Assembly (NCBI GenBank): GCA_903824665.1
Contig: CAIJXT010000029.1
Span: 27,574-91,573, forward strand
Length of the DNA stretch: 64,000 bases
Direction: 5' to 3'
Source of the DNA: an uncultured Bacteroidota bacterium
Lineage (GTDB): Bacteria > Bacteroidota > Bacteroidia > Chitinophagales > Chitinophagaceae
Both the position numbers and the translations under genes were made by a program. Each line of letters opens with the position of its first letter. The stretch's first letter is position 1. Below the pieces are notes generated by a model that saw only the letters and a program-made list of their open reading frames with translations, was not told the DNA's origin and ran no database searches. Shown here in pieces: positions 36,198 to 44,474 of this stretch.

Positions 36198-37712
36198 TTA
36201 GTGTTTAAAATGTCTCAGTTTGGTCATTACCATAGCCATATCGTTGGCCTGACAATAGGCAATGCTATCAGCATCGCGTACCGAGCCACCGGGCTGTATG
36301 AGTGCGGTTATGCCGGCTTCGTGGGCCATACGTGCGCAGTCATCGAAGGGGAAAAAAGCATCTGAAGCGAGTACAGCGCCACCGGTAGTGAACCCTGATT
36401 GTTTTGCTTTATCCAATGCATGACGCAGTGCGTCTATACGGCTCGTTTGCCCACAGCCTTTGCCAATCAGCTGCCTGTTTTTTACTATCGCTATCGCGTT
36501 CGATTTCAGGTGTTTGCAGACGATGTTTGCGAACAGCAGGTCGGTCTTTTCGGCAGCTGTACATGCGCGTGCGCCAGCCTCTGTCCACTCGGCAAAACTC
36601 TGTGTGTCTGCTGCCTGTGTGAGTACACCATTGAGAATACGTTTGTATTCTTTTTGCGGGTAGAAAGTAGCTTTCTGTTGCAGGAGGATACGGTTCTTTT
36701 TCGTACGCAATATGGCGAGTGCCTCATCGCTGAATTCGGGAGCGATCAGTATCTCAAAGAAAAGCTCATTTATTCTGGCGGCTACATCAGCACCCACTGT
36801 TTTGTTGGTGACTAAAACACCGCCAAAGGCGCTCTCCGGATCGCCGGCCAACGCATCTGTCCATGCGTCGTTCACATTGTCGCGCTCGGCAACGCCACAA
36901 ACATTGGTGTGCTTTATAACCGCAAATGCGGGGTTGGTAAATTCTGAAATCACCTGACAGGCGGCGTCCACATCCACCAGATTGTTGTACGACAGTTCTT
37001 TGCCATTGAGCTTCACAAAAAGCGCATCCAGGTCGCCATAGAAGGAAGCCTGTTGGTGTGGGTTTTCGCCATACCGTAATGACTGCTGCTGCCCCATCGA
37101 CAACTGAAAGTGGGATGCGGCGGTATCTGCGTTAAAATACCCTGCGATAGCCACATCATAATGGGCACATTCTGTGAATGCTGCGGCAGCCAGATTGCGG
37201 CGGTCGGCAAGGGTAGTAACGCCCTGCCCCTGCTCCAGCAACCGGAGGAAACCGGCATACTGATTGCGTGAAGCCACGATGCAAACATCCTTGTAGTTTT
37301 TGCCAGCCGCACGAATGAGGGACACCCCACCGATGTCGATCTTCTCAATTATTGTTTTCTCGTCGGTTGTCTGTTTAACTGTTTCCTCAAACGGATAGAG
37401 GTCTACGATCACCAGATCGAGCATGGGGATGTTGTATTGCTGTGCCTGTTCCATATCGGCCGGGAGCTCGCGGCGCGCCAGTATACCCCCGAAAATACCC
37501 GGATGCAAAGTCTTGACCCTGCCGCCCAGAATGGACGGATACCCTGTGATGGTCTCAACGGCTATGCAGGGCAAACCAAGCTGCTCGATGAATGACTGTG
37601 TGCCGCCGGTAGAGTACAGGGTAACACCCTGATCGTGCAGTTTGCGTACTATTGGCTCCAGTCCGTCTTTATAAAAAACAGATATCAGTGCAGCTTGTAT
37701 TTTGCGATCCAT
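36198..37712 (-). CDS. purH: Bifunctional AICAR transformylase / IMP cyclohydrolase
   Basis: The ATG at 37712 gives 504 residues beginning MDRKIQAALISVFYKDGLEP, the canonical start of PurH; upstream in-frame starts add unrelated residues. The IMP cyclohydrolase part (1-~190) has STGGTQ and GGRVKTLHPGIFGGIL. The transformylase part (~195-504) has LRYGENPHQQ, the catalytic KHTNVCG motif (Lys-His, with Val for the usual Pro) and SDAFFPFDD. The enzyme performs the last two steps of de novo purine synthesis, using 10-formyltetrahydrofolate. It stands alone rather than in a pur operon and converges with paaZ. Confidence 0.97.
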   Translation of the reverse strand: MDRKIQAALISVFYKDGLEPIVRKLHDQGVTLYSTGGTQSFIEQLGLPCIAVETITGYPSILGGRVKTLHPGIFGGILARRELPADMEQAQQYNIPMLDLVIVDLYPFEETVKQTTDEKTIIEKIDIGGVSLIRAAGKNYKDVCIVASRNQYAGFLRLLEQGQGVTTLADRRNLAAAAFTECAHYDVAIAGYFNADTAASHFQLSMGQQQSLRYGENPHQQASFYGDLDALFVKLNGKELSYNNLVDVDAACQVISEFTNPAFAVIKHTNVCGVAERDNVNDAWTDALAGDPESAFGGVLVTNKTVGADVAARINELFFEILIAPEFSDEALAILRTKKNRILLQQKATFYPQKEYKRILNGVLTQAADTQSFAEWTEAGARACTAAEKTDLLFANIVCKHLKSNAIAIVKNRQLIGKGCGQTSRIDALRHALDKAKQSGFTTGGAVLASDAFFPFDDCARMAHEAGITALIQPGGSVRDADSIAYCQANDMAMVMTKLRHFKH

Positions 37713-37915
37713 TGTATTTGCAGATGTATTATGTGAGATAAGGGCGCAAAGATACCATAGCCGGAACAAACACCAAAACCTGTATCTGTCAATGGTGCTA
37801 CCGGGGTGGTTTTTAACTCCGGAAAACGCCTGAATGATGTGGTTGCAAATTGGAGATTTGATTATAACCAAAAATGCCCTTATATTGTACCTTGATTTAA
37901 ACAGTTTGCAGCATT

Positions 37916-38398
37916 ATGAAAAGTGTAATCACCCTTGTAACACTACTGGGCATCACCGCTGGTGTTATGTCGTGCAAGAAAACGATCAACTGCGAAACAC
38001 CTGTCATAAAGAAGGTGGTGTTCTTCAGTTCGCTTTCTTCGATGAAGGTACCTGACACAACTGCTTATCTTGCCAAATGCCGCAAGGGCAGCAATTTCGG
38101 GCAGGTGTCAGAGATATTCCCGAAGATCTACCTGATGAAGGCAGATGATTACAATAAGAGCATGGAGTTTCCGATGAAGGGGGAGGAGACCTATGACTAT
38201 GACTGGGAAATAACCCTGCAACCGTCTAACAGAAGGTACCGCATATCTGCCATTTCGCACGAAAGTGCAACTTCCAAGAAGCACTATTGCACCAATGGTA
38301 CCAGCTACAAGCTGAACGACTCTCTGGTGACTGTGCCGGGAAATCCTTATTCAACTACGCCATATTATCCTGCCGATATTCAGGTGGAATATTGGTAA
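37916..38398 (+). CDS. Small lipoprotein, function unknown
   Basis: 160 residues beginning MKSVITLVTLLGITAGVMSCKK, a lipoprotein signal peptide with lipobox VMSC (Cys20). The mature part has conserved-looking tryptophan/tyrosine strands (YDYDWEITLQPSNRRYRISA; PYYPADIQVEYW) and two further cysteines (CETP, YCTNGT). I recognise no family. It is monocistronic: purH is divergent upstream, and a hairpin terminator follows within 30 bases of the stop. Expected location: inner or outer leaflet of the outer membrane. Confidence 0.8.
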   Translation: MKSVITLVTLLGITAGVMSCKKTINCETPVIKKVVFFSSLSSMKVPDTTAYLAKCRKGSNFGQVSEIFPKIYLMKADDYNKSMEFPMKGEETYDYDWEITLQPSNRRYRISAISHESATSKKHYCTNGTSYKLNDSLVTVPGNPYSTTPYYPADIQVEYW

Positions 38399-38424
38399 CG
38401 GATAGTGGTGCTATAAAAAAGCTG

Positions 38425-38452
38425 AAGGCTGCAGGCAACTGTAGCCTTTTTT
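38425..38452 (+). terminator. Rho-independent terminator after the small lipoprotein gene
   Basis: GGCTGCAG pairs with CTGTAGCC (one G-T pair, loop GCAA), flanked by A and followed by a run of six T. The flanking A run on the other side would also let it end the convergent membrane-protein gene. Confidence 0.88.
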
Positions 38453-38470
38453 GTGTCTATATGGGTCTGG

Positions 38471-39910
38471 CTAGAAAAACATGGAGCAGACAACGATTGC
38501 CGCTATAACGCAGATCAGATCTACGAGCAGCATTGTGGACAGTGTGTACCGGGTGTTCTTGACCTTGATACTGCCAAAGTACACAGCTATGACATAAAAT
38601 GTGGTCTCTGCAGAACACTGGAATACCCCCGACAGGCGACCGGCCATAGAGTCTACGCCATAGGTCTGCATGGCATCGATCATGAAACCGCGCGAGCCAC
38701 TGGAACTGAACGGGCGCAGTATTGCTACCGGCAGCGCATCTACAACGCCGCGATTGACGTGCAGCAACAGGAAGAACCGCGCAATGCCGCCAGAGATGAT
38801 CTCGAATACACCACTGTTGCGAAATAACGAGATGGCTACCAGCATACCCAGGATGTAAGGGAAGATAGTGATGCCGGTATTGAGGCCCGATGATACGCCA
38901 TCTACAAACGACGAGAATACATTTTTGCCCTGGGTGGTGAACACTTTCTCGTGGATGAATGCATAAACCAGTATAGACAATATGATCACGAGCAGAATGA
39001 CGTTGGAGATATTGCCGGTAAAGTGACTCTTCTCTGCTATGCCAAGGTGGGTGATGTAAAACATAAGCCCGGTAAGCAGACCGCCAATGCCACCGATAGA
39101 TAATAATAAAATACCACTGCGGAAATTGATCTTTTGCCGGATACCCACCAGTACCAGTGCCGCTATGGTACCGATGAATGATGTAATGATACAGGGCAGC
39201 ATCACATCGGCGGGGTTCTGGGCATTCTGGGCAGCACGATAGCCGATGATAGAGGTGGGAATCAGGGTAAGGCCTGCCGCATGCAGGCACAGAAACATGA
39301 TCTGGGCATTGCTTGCCCGCTCTTTATCGGGATTGAGTTCCTGTAGGCTCTCCATGGCTTTGAGGCCGAAGGGTGTAGCGGCAGAGTCGAGCCCGAGGAA
39401 GTTTGCAGCGAAGTTGAGCGTCATATAAGAGATAGCGGGGTGCTTTGCCGGTACCTCGGGGAAGACCTTGACGAAAACCGGGCTCAGCAAGCGGGCGAGC
39501 TTCTCAGAAGCACCGGAATCGATAAGTAATTGCAGAATGCCACAAAAGAATGACAGATAGGCGATAAGCGGAATAATGAGGTCAAGTATGGCACTCTTGC
39601 AGGTGGGTAGTATCCCATCGGTAGCCTGCCTGCCAGATGTGACCTTTACTATACCCCTCTCGGCGGTGTAGGTGGTGTCTTGCTTTTGGGTAGCGCCTTT
39701 TACCACAAATCTGTTGTCTGTGCTGCCGGCAAGGCTATCTCTGACAGCTGCCGGTAGCTGGTGCGCATACAGCTCTTTGATGACCATTGCATCATCCTTT
39801 TTGCCATTGACCACATAGTCTATAGAATACGAGTTGCCGGTGACCAGCATAGCCAGGATGTAGAGTACCGAACCGATAATAATGATCAACCAGAATCTGC
39901 TTAATACCAT
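38471..39910 (-). CDS. Fused SpmA/SpmB-like nucleoside-recognition (Gate) membrane protein
   Basis: 479 residues with about ten membrane helices. The first half has the SpmA-type motif NFAANFLGLDSAATPFGLKA, the second half the SpmB-type motif RPFSSSGSRGFMIDA and SAETTFYVIAVYFGS. In Firmicutes SpmA and SpmB are separate proteins for spore core dehydration; in Bacteroidota, which make no spores, the two Gate domains are commonly fused and the role is unknown, presumably transport of a small solute. An extracytoplasmic insert (~25-95) sits between helix 1 and the first Gate domain. It is convergent with the lipoprotein gene and not clearly in an operon. Confidence 0.9.
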   Translation of the reverse strand: MVLSRFWLIIIIGSVLYILAMLVTGNSYSIDYVVNGKKDDAMVIKELYAHQLPAAVRDSLAGSTDNRFVVKGATQKQDTTYTAERGIVKVTSGRQATDGILPTCKSAILDLIIPLIAYLSFFCGILQLLIDSGASEKLARLLSPVFVKVFPEVPAKHPAISYMTLNFAANFLGLDSAATPFGLKAMESLQELNPDKERASNAQIMFLCLHAAGLTLIPTSIIGYRAAQNAQNPADVMLPCIITSFIGTIAALVLVGIRQKINFRSGILLLSIGGIGGLLTGLMFYITHLGIAEKSHFTGNISNVILLVIILSILVYAFIHEKVFTTQGKNVFSSFVDGVSSGLNTGITIFPYILGMLVAISLFRNSGVFEIISGGIARFFLLLHVNRGVVDALPVAILRPFSSSGSRGFMIDAMQTYGVDSMAGRLSGVFQCSAETTFYVIAVYFGSIKVKNTRYTLSTMLLVDLICVIAAIVVCSMFF

Positions 39911-39966
39911 ACCAGATCAAATGTAGAAATTAAAAGCGCAAATTGGTGTTCCGGGTCGGGATGTTT

Positions 39967-41397
39967 CTATCCTTCAGCACCAGGTTCTTCGAGTACGTCT
40001 TCCTGCTGAGGCTCTTCCTGATTCTTGGAGAACTGTACCAGCCACCTGCCGCCAGTACGCACCAGAAACAACAACTGCTCTTTATTCTTATTGTCGGACA
40101 GGGTGTAGGTAACAATAGCCCGGTTGCCGTTCTCTTTACAGTCGCGGATGCCAATGATCAGGCTTTGCATGCGCAGCCGCGAGGAGTCGGATATCATGTC
40201 GCTGATCGTATTGAACTGATCGAGCAGACCACGTGTATCTTCTGTAGCATACCTGCGGGCTTCGTCGTAATCCATATGATAGAAGCCTGTGAGCCACTTA
40301 TAGGCTACGGTTTTGGGCTTGTTAATGTCGGTTTTGACACTGTAAAAGGCGGATGTGCGTGCGAAGTAGCGGATGTAGTAGTCGACGGGCACGTGGTCGA
40401 AATCGGGATGAATCACGAATTTGCCCTGCTCGTCGATAAAGCCATACTTGCCATTGACCTCTACAAGTGCCATTCCGTCGTCGAAGCCGAAGGCGAAATC
40501 GTACTGGGGAGCAATGATGAATTTGCCTTTTGTATTTATATAGCCCCACTTTTCGCCAGACTTAACTGCGGCCAGATTATTGCCTTTGAAAGGGTAGGCA
40601 TCTGTAAACAGGTAGGGTATGACCTCGAGACCGTCTTTATCTACCCATCCCCATTTGTCTTTGCGCCGCACAAGGTATCGCTCGCCATCGACATCGAGAT
40701 CTGTAAATTCGGGGTTGAGCACAAACCTGTTGTTTTTGTCTATCACCCCCCACTTGCCATGAATGGCTACCTTGGCCTTGCCGCCCGAGAATGGTTGTAC
40801 ATTTTCGTAGATGTAGTCGATGGCTACCTCGCCGCTTTTGTTGATGTAGCCCCAGGTACCCATGTGGTTCATGACACCGCACCACCCCTCTGAGAAATAA
40901 CTGACCGCCCGGAAGTGCGGGGCGATGACCTGATTGCCCTGCTTGCTGACAAAGCCCCATATCTCGCCGGTGGGCCCCAGCAGGCTGAAGGCGGCCAGCC
41001 CGTCGCTGAAGTTCTCCGCACTTTGTGCCTCTGGCAGGCTGAATTTAGCCACCCCGTTTTTGTCGATAGCCTGTGGTACGCCACCGCTGTGTACCACAAA
41101 AGCCAGACCCTCGCTAAAGGATGTAGCGTAGCTGTAGACCGGAGCGATAACGTATTTTCCGTCTTTATCTATATAGCCACGACGATGATTGTTGCTGTTG
41201 TCTGACACAACGGCGACACCGCCATCAAAGCAGCCGGCACGGTAATACCTGAATGGGATAACGACCTTTCCGCTGCGGTTGATATAGCCATAACTTTCGC
41301 CTGACCTGACGGGGAACAACTGATTGCCGCCCGGGTGCCATCCATCGCAGGAGGCGACAAAGAGCCAAAATAACACGAGCAGATACAGTTTATTCAT
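39967..41397 (-). CDS. WG-repeat lipoprotein with C-terminal DUF4878-like domain
   Basis: The ATG at 41397 gives 476 residues starting MNKLYLLVLFWLFVASCDG, a lipoprotein signal peptide with lipobox VASC. Residues ~25-330 contain about seven WG (YGYI/WGYI) repeats: SYGYINRSGKVVIP, RGYIDKDGKYVIAP, WGFVSKQGNQVIAP, WGYINKSGEVAID, WGVIDKNNRFVL, WGWVDKDGLEVIP, WGYINTKGKFIIAP and YGFIDEQGKFVIHP. The last ~110 residues (PKTVAYKWLTGFYHMDYDEA to RWLVQFSKN) are related to the next gene's product. WG repeats form beta-structures thought to bind proteins or cell-surface ligands. The protein is probably surface-exposed on the outer membrane. The neighbouring related lipoprotein suggests duplication of the C-terminal domain. 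Confidence 0.9.
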   Translation of the reverse strand: MNKLYLLVLFWLFVASCDGWHPGGNQLFPVRSGESYGYINRSGKVVIPFRYYRAGCFDGGVAVVSDNSNNHRRGYIDKDGKYVIAPVYSYATSFSEGLAFVVHSGGVPQAIDKNGVAKFSLPEAQSAENFSDGLAAFSLLGPTGEIWGFVSKQGNQVIAPHFRAVSYFSEGWCGVMNHMGTWGYINKSGEVAIDYIYENVQPFSGGKAKVAIHGKWGVIDKNNRFVLNPEFTDLDVDGERYLVRRKDKWGWVDKDGLEVIPYLFTDAYPFKGNNLAAVKSGEKWGYINTKGKFIIAPQYDFAFGFDDGMALVEVNGKYGFIDEQGKFVIHPDFDHVPVDYYIRYFARTSAFYSVKTDINKPKTVAYKWLTGFYHMDYDEARRYATEDTRGLLDQFNTISDMISDSSRLRMQSLIIGIRDCKENGNRAIVTYTLSDNKNKEQLLFLVRTGGRWLVQFSKNQEEPQQEDVLEEPGAEG

Positions 41398-41503
41398 TGG
41401 GGGCAATTATGATATCTCATTCAATCTATCCTGGAAAAGGGTATACTTTACTACAGGCGGGCAAGGGTCGAAACACAGAAATCAAGTCCTCCACATCCGG
41501 CCG

Positions 41504-41977
41504 TTAATGTGCAGCGGTGGTATCGGCGGGAGCAGCGGTGCTGTCTGTAGCTGCCGGCACTTCCATTGCTTCCGGGTCTTCCTTTTCCGGCATAACGCCC
41601 ACGAGATCGGTTTTGGTGAAGAGTACGAGCCATTTATCCTGCTCGCGTACGAGGTTGAGCGTCTGTTCGCGGGGATTGTCTGAAGACACATAGGTAACAG
41701 TAGCTTTATTGCCGTCTTCTTTCACATCTTTTACGCTTACGGTGATCTTTTTGAGCTCCGTTTTGCCCGAGTCGCTGACCGCATCGGTAAGTTCTTTGAG
41801 CGACGACAGGAGGTTTTTGGTGTCGTTGGTGGACACTTTCATTGCCTGATCGAACTCCATGCGATTGAACCCATTGAGCCAGGTGATGGCTACTTCTTTT
41901 GGGGTGTTTTTGCTGCAGCTTACGAGGCATAATGGCAACAGTATCAAGGCAAGGTAACGGCGAATGAATTTTCTCAT
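41504..41977 (-). CDS. DUF4878-like lipoprotein
   Basis: 157 residues with lipobox LVSCSK (Cys21). The domain VAITWLNGFNRMEFDQAMKV, DGNKATVTYVSSD and DKWLVLF lines up with the end of the WG-repeat protein encoded just downstream (VAYKWLTGFYHMDYDEARR, NGNRAIVTYTLSDN, RWLVQF). This is the NTF2-like DUF4878 fold. The C-terminal tail (ATDSTAAPADTTAAH) is low-complexity and probably a flexible linker. Both genes lie on the same strand with ~110 bases between them, so they may be co-expressed. Function unknown; a periplasm-facing or surface anchor role is likely. Confidence 0.85.
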   Translation of the reverse strand: MRKFIRRYLALILLPLCLVSCSKNTPKEVAITWLNGFNRMEFDQAMKVSTNDTKNLLSSLKELTDAVSDSGKTELKKITVSVKDVKEDGNKATVTYVSSDNPREQTLNLVREQDKWLVLFTKTDLVGVMPEKEDPEAMEVPAATDSTAAPADTTAAH

Positions 41978-42006
41978 TTATGTACTTCTTTTGTATAGCA
42001 AAGGTA

Positions 42007-42678
42007 TCACTTAAATCTCACCTGCCAAATGAGGTGACCGGGGCTTTGGTGGTAAAGATTGTCGGTACCAACAAAGCGGTGTCCCATGACCTCGGTGACG
42101 GGAATAAACTGCGGATCGCCGGTGGCGGCGGCCATTGCCTTGTATACAAACTCGGTGCAATACAGCCAGTCGTCTGTACGGAGGTCGAACTTTGTATCGA
42201 ACCGGGGCTGGCGGTCGTAGAACGAGCCAACGACAGCTGTTAGTGCCTGCTGCTGCGCGGGGGCGAGCCTGTACTTTACTACGGCAATGGCGGTATTGTG
42301 CCCGGGGTCGAAGAAAGCCGCTGCCGAATCGCGGCGGAGCCGTGCATCGGGATTGTCTTCGCCGCCAATGCTGTGGTACACGAAGGGGTGGCCATCTTCT
42401 ATCATCACTATGCCGCAGTGAGAAAAGCGCTTGTCGGAGCGGTTCATCTGCGCCATCAGGTGGCTGTAGGCGCCGGTGCCCATCCGCAGCACCACATCGC
42501 CCTGACAGAGGAGGGACACTGCTGAGTCTACCAGATGGTGGTTGACAATGGTAATATGCCGGTTGTTCTCGGGCAGGGGTGCATGCATCGCATCGCCGCT
42601 GAGGCGGCCCATGGAACCCAGCAGCAGCAGGGCTGCCAGACCAACAATGAGCAAAATAAACGATAGTGCCTTTCTCAT
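42007..42678 (-). CDS. YiiX/YebB-like permuted papain-fold cysteine peptidase
   Basis: The ATG at 42678 gives 223 residues with one membrane span or signal anchor (ALSFILLIVGLAALLLLGS). The active-site His87 is in RFSHCGIVMI and Cys174 in WLYCTEFVYKA, the circularly permuted NlpC/P60 order (His before Cys) of the YiiX family. LCQGDVVLRMGTGAYSHL is the usual family front motif. Such proteins are thought to act on peptidoglycan, lipid or peptide amide bonds. It sits between the DUF4878 lipoprotein and ychF on the same strand, separated by 29 and 43 bases, so co-transcription with either is possible. Confidence 0.88.
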   Translation of the reverse strand: MRKALSFILLIVGLAALLLLGSMGRLSGDAMHAPLPENNRHITIVNHHLVDSAVSLLCQGDVVLRMGTGAYSHLMAQMNRSDKRFSHCGIVMIEDGHPFVYHSIGGEDNPDARLRRDSAAAFFDPGHNTAIAVVKYRLAPAQQQALTAVVGSFYDRQPRFDTKFDLRTDDWLYCTEFVYKAMAAATGDPQFIPVTEVMGHRFVGTDNLYHQSPGHLIWQVRFK

Positions 42679-42721
42679 GCTGTTACAAATATAGCCGGAA
42701 AGGGTGCGCAATGCAACCCGG

Positions 42722-43822
42722 TTATACATTGAACCTGAAGTGCATGACATCGCCATCCTGCACTATGTATTCCTTGCCTTCTATGCGGAGGCGGCCATTG
42801 TCGCGGCACGCAGCCTCGGTTTTGTACTGTACGTAGTCTTTGTAAGCGATCACCTCGGCCTTGATGAAACCTTTCTCGAAGTCGGTATGGATAACACTGG
42901 CGGCCTGTGGTGCCTTCCAGCCGCGGTGGATGGTCCAGGCGCGTACCTCCTGCACACCCGCAGTGAAGTAGGTAATAAGGTTGAGCAGGGTATAAGTAGA
43001 CCGTATCAACCTGTTAAGGCCGGGCTCTGTAAGGCCGTACTCTGAAAGGAACAGTTCTTTATCTTCAGCGCTCTCTAGTTCTGATATCTGCGCCTCGATA
43101 GAGTTGTTCATAACGATGACCTGAGCGCCTTCTTCCTGAGCGACTTTTACAAGTGCATCGGAATATTTGTTGCCGGTGAGCAGTGCTGCCTCGTCTACAT
43201 TGGCTACATAGAGCACCGGTTTTTCGGTGAGCAGGCAGAGGTCGGCAGTGGCTTCGAGGTCTTCGCCCTCGAGCTGCAGGCCGCGGATGTTTTTGCCCTC
43301 GCCCAGGTGCTGCTGGCAGCGCAGCATCACCTCGTAGGCGCGTTTCACCTTGGGGTCGCCGGCTTTCAGCATCTTTTCGAGGCGCTGTATTTTCTTTTCT
43401 ACGCTCTCCATGTCCTTGAGCTGGAGCTCGGTATCTATTATTTCTTTGTCGCTGATGGGGTTGATATCGCCCTCCTCGCGGAGAATGTTGTCGTCTTCGA
43501 AACAACGGATGACATGGACAATGGCATCTACCTCGCGGATATTGGCAAGGAACTTATTGCCGAGGCCCTCGCCCTTGCTGGCACCCTTTACGAGGCCGGC
43601 GATATCTACAAACTCGAAGGTAGTAGGGAGTATGCGCTGCGGCTGTACGAGCTCTGCGAGCTTTGCCAGACGATCATCGGGTACGTCTACCTGCCCTACA
43701 TTGGGCTCTATGGTACAAAACCTGTAGTTTGATGCCTGTGCCTTTGCGCTATTGCTCACCGCGTTAAACAATGTTGATTTTCCGACGTTGGGCAACCCTA
43801 CTATTCCTGCTTGTAATGCCAT
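42722..43822 (-). CDS. ychF: Ribosome-binding GTPase/ATPase YchF
   Basis: The ATG at 43822 gives 366 residues beginning MALQAGIVGLPNVGKSTLFN, the standard YchF start; an earlier ATG adds nine basic residues. G1 is GLPNVGKS, G3 is DIAGLV, and the base-specificity motif is NVDE (in YVANVDEAA), which favours ATP over GTP in this family. The coiled-coil insert (IDTELQLKDMESVEKKIQRL) and the C-terminal TGS-like domain (VQEVRAWTIHRGWKAPQAAS) are present. YchF binds ribosomes and is a conserved translation or stress regulator. Full length, no anomalies. Confidence 0.97.
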   Translation of the reverse strand: MALQAGIVGLPNVGKSTLFNAVSNSAKAQASNYRFCTIEPNVGQVDVPDDRLAKLAELVQPQRILPTTFEFVDIAGLVKGASKGEGLGNKFLANIREVDAIVHVIRCFEDDNILREEGDINPISDKEIIDTELQLKDMESVEKKIQRLEKMLKAGDPKVKRAYEVMLRCQQHLGEGKNIRGLQLEGEDLEATADLCLLTEKPVLYVANVDEAALLTGNKYSDALVKVAQEEGAQVIVMNNSIEAQISELESAEDKELFLSEYGLTEPGLNRLIRSTYTLLNLITYFTAGVQEVRAWTIHRGWKAPQAASVIHTDFEKGFIKAEVIAYKDYVQYKTEAACRDNGRLRIEGKEYIVQDGDVMHFRFNV

Positions 43823-43992
43823 TGTGCTTTTTTTGAAAAATTTGCGCAAAGGTAAGGGTAATATGGTAATGCCCTGCTTATAGTTATATGACCTTCTGAA
43901 GGCGGCCGTTCTCCCCTACATATTGTCTGGTATCACCTGCCTGTTGGCAGACAGGGGTGAGCAAGAATGAGTGCCCGTGGCTGCCAAAAGCA
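43823..43992. other. Start of the 43.8-44.5 kb non-coding region
   Basis: This is the first part of a 650-base gap between ychF and the next gene on the same strand. It contains no credible gene; the ychF promoter should lie here. The rest of the gap holds the repeats described at 43993-44083 and 44207-44412. Confidence 0.5.
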
Positions 43993-44083
43993 AAATTGCG
44001 CAGTGTGCGCAATTTTTTCTGAAAAATCACAATCTATTGAAAATCAATCATTTAGATTTTTAAAATTGCGCACTTTTTGCGCA
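43993..44083. repeat. Diverged third copy of the TGCGCA repeat
   Basis: It begins ATTGCGCAGTGTGCGCAAT and ends AATTGCGCACTTTTTGCGCAG, with the core CTATTGAAAATCA followed by a TTTAG stretch. These elements occur in the same order as in the 122-bp copies near 17 and 18 kb (CAATTGAAAATCAGCAGTTAG), but the copy is shorter and more diverged. It supports a dispersed repeat family with palindromic ends. Confidence 0.6.
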
Positions 44084-44206
44084 GTTACTGCCATGGGGAA
44101 ATTTTGTATGTATGCCGGCCAAGGCTACAGGGATAATGCCACAAAAACCGCGCCAAAAAGGGGACGGCTGAGTAATTGTTGACAAAAACCGGTGGGGGGC
44201 TGGTGA

Positions 44207-44412
44207 GGTGGGACGAGTGCATTTGGGGGATTCAAAGTTGCGCCGGGCGGTATTGCAGCTACTTCCTCCATTATGCGAGATTGCTTCTCACCGCAGCTAG
44301 GCGCCGGGCGAGGCGCGGTGATCGCAATGACCCTTAAGTTGTGGGGGTAAGGGAAGGCAATCGGGAGATTGCTTGCCGCTGCGACTTGGTGAGGCACTAC
44401 GCCGAGCAGGGG
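44207..44412. repeat. Palindromic interspersed repeat, module order A-B
   Basis: Module A (44207-44349) starts GTGGGACGAGTG, contains GCGAGATTGCTTCTCACCGC facing CGCGGTGATCGCAATGACCC (a large inverted repeat around GGGCGAGGCG), and ends TTGTGGGGGTA. Module B (44350-44412) contains GATTGCTTGCCGCT and CTACGCCGAGCAGGG. Both modules recur at 46143-46337 in the opposite order. The GATTGCTTC/GCAATGAC palindrome resembles widespread bacterial interspersed palindromes. Confidence 0.75.
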
Positions 44413-44474
44413 TCGCAAGCGTGACGCTTGCGGTGGAAAGGACCAAGCGGACGCTTGGACCAGGCGGGTTGTTC

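Noticed and set aside
39943..40893. A 316-codon plus-strand open frame
   Set aside because: It is antisense to the WG-repeat gene, whose repeats produce the apparent regularity.
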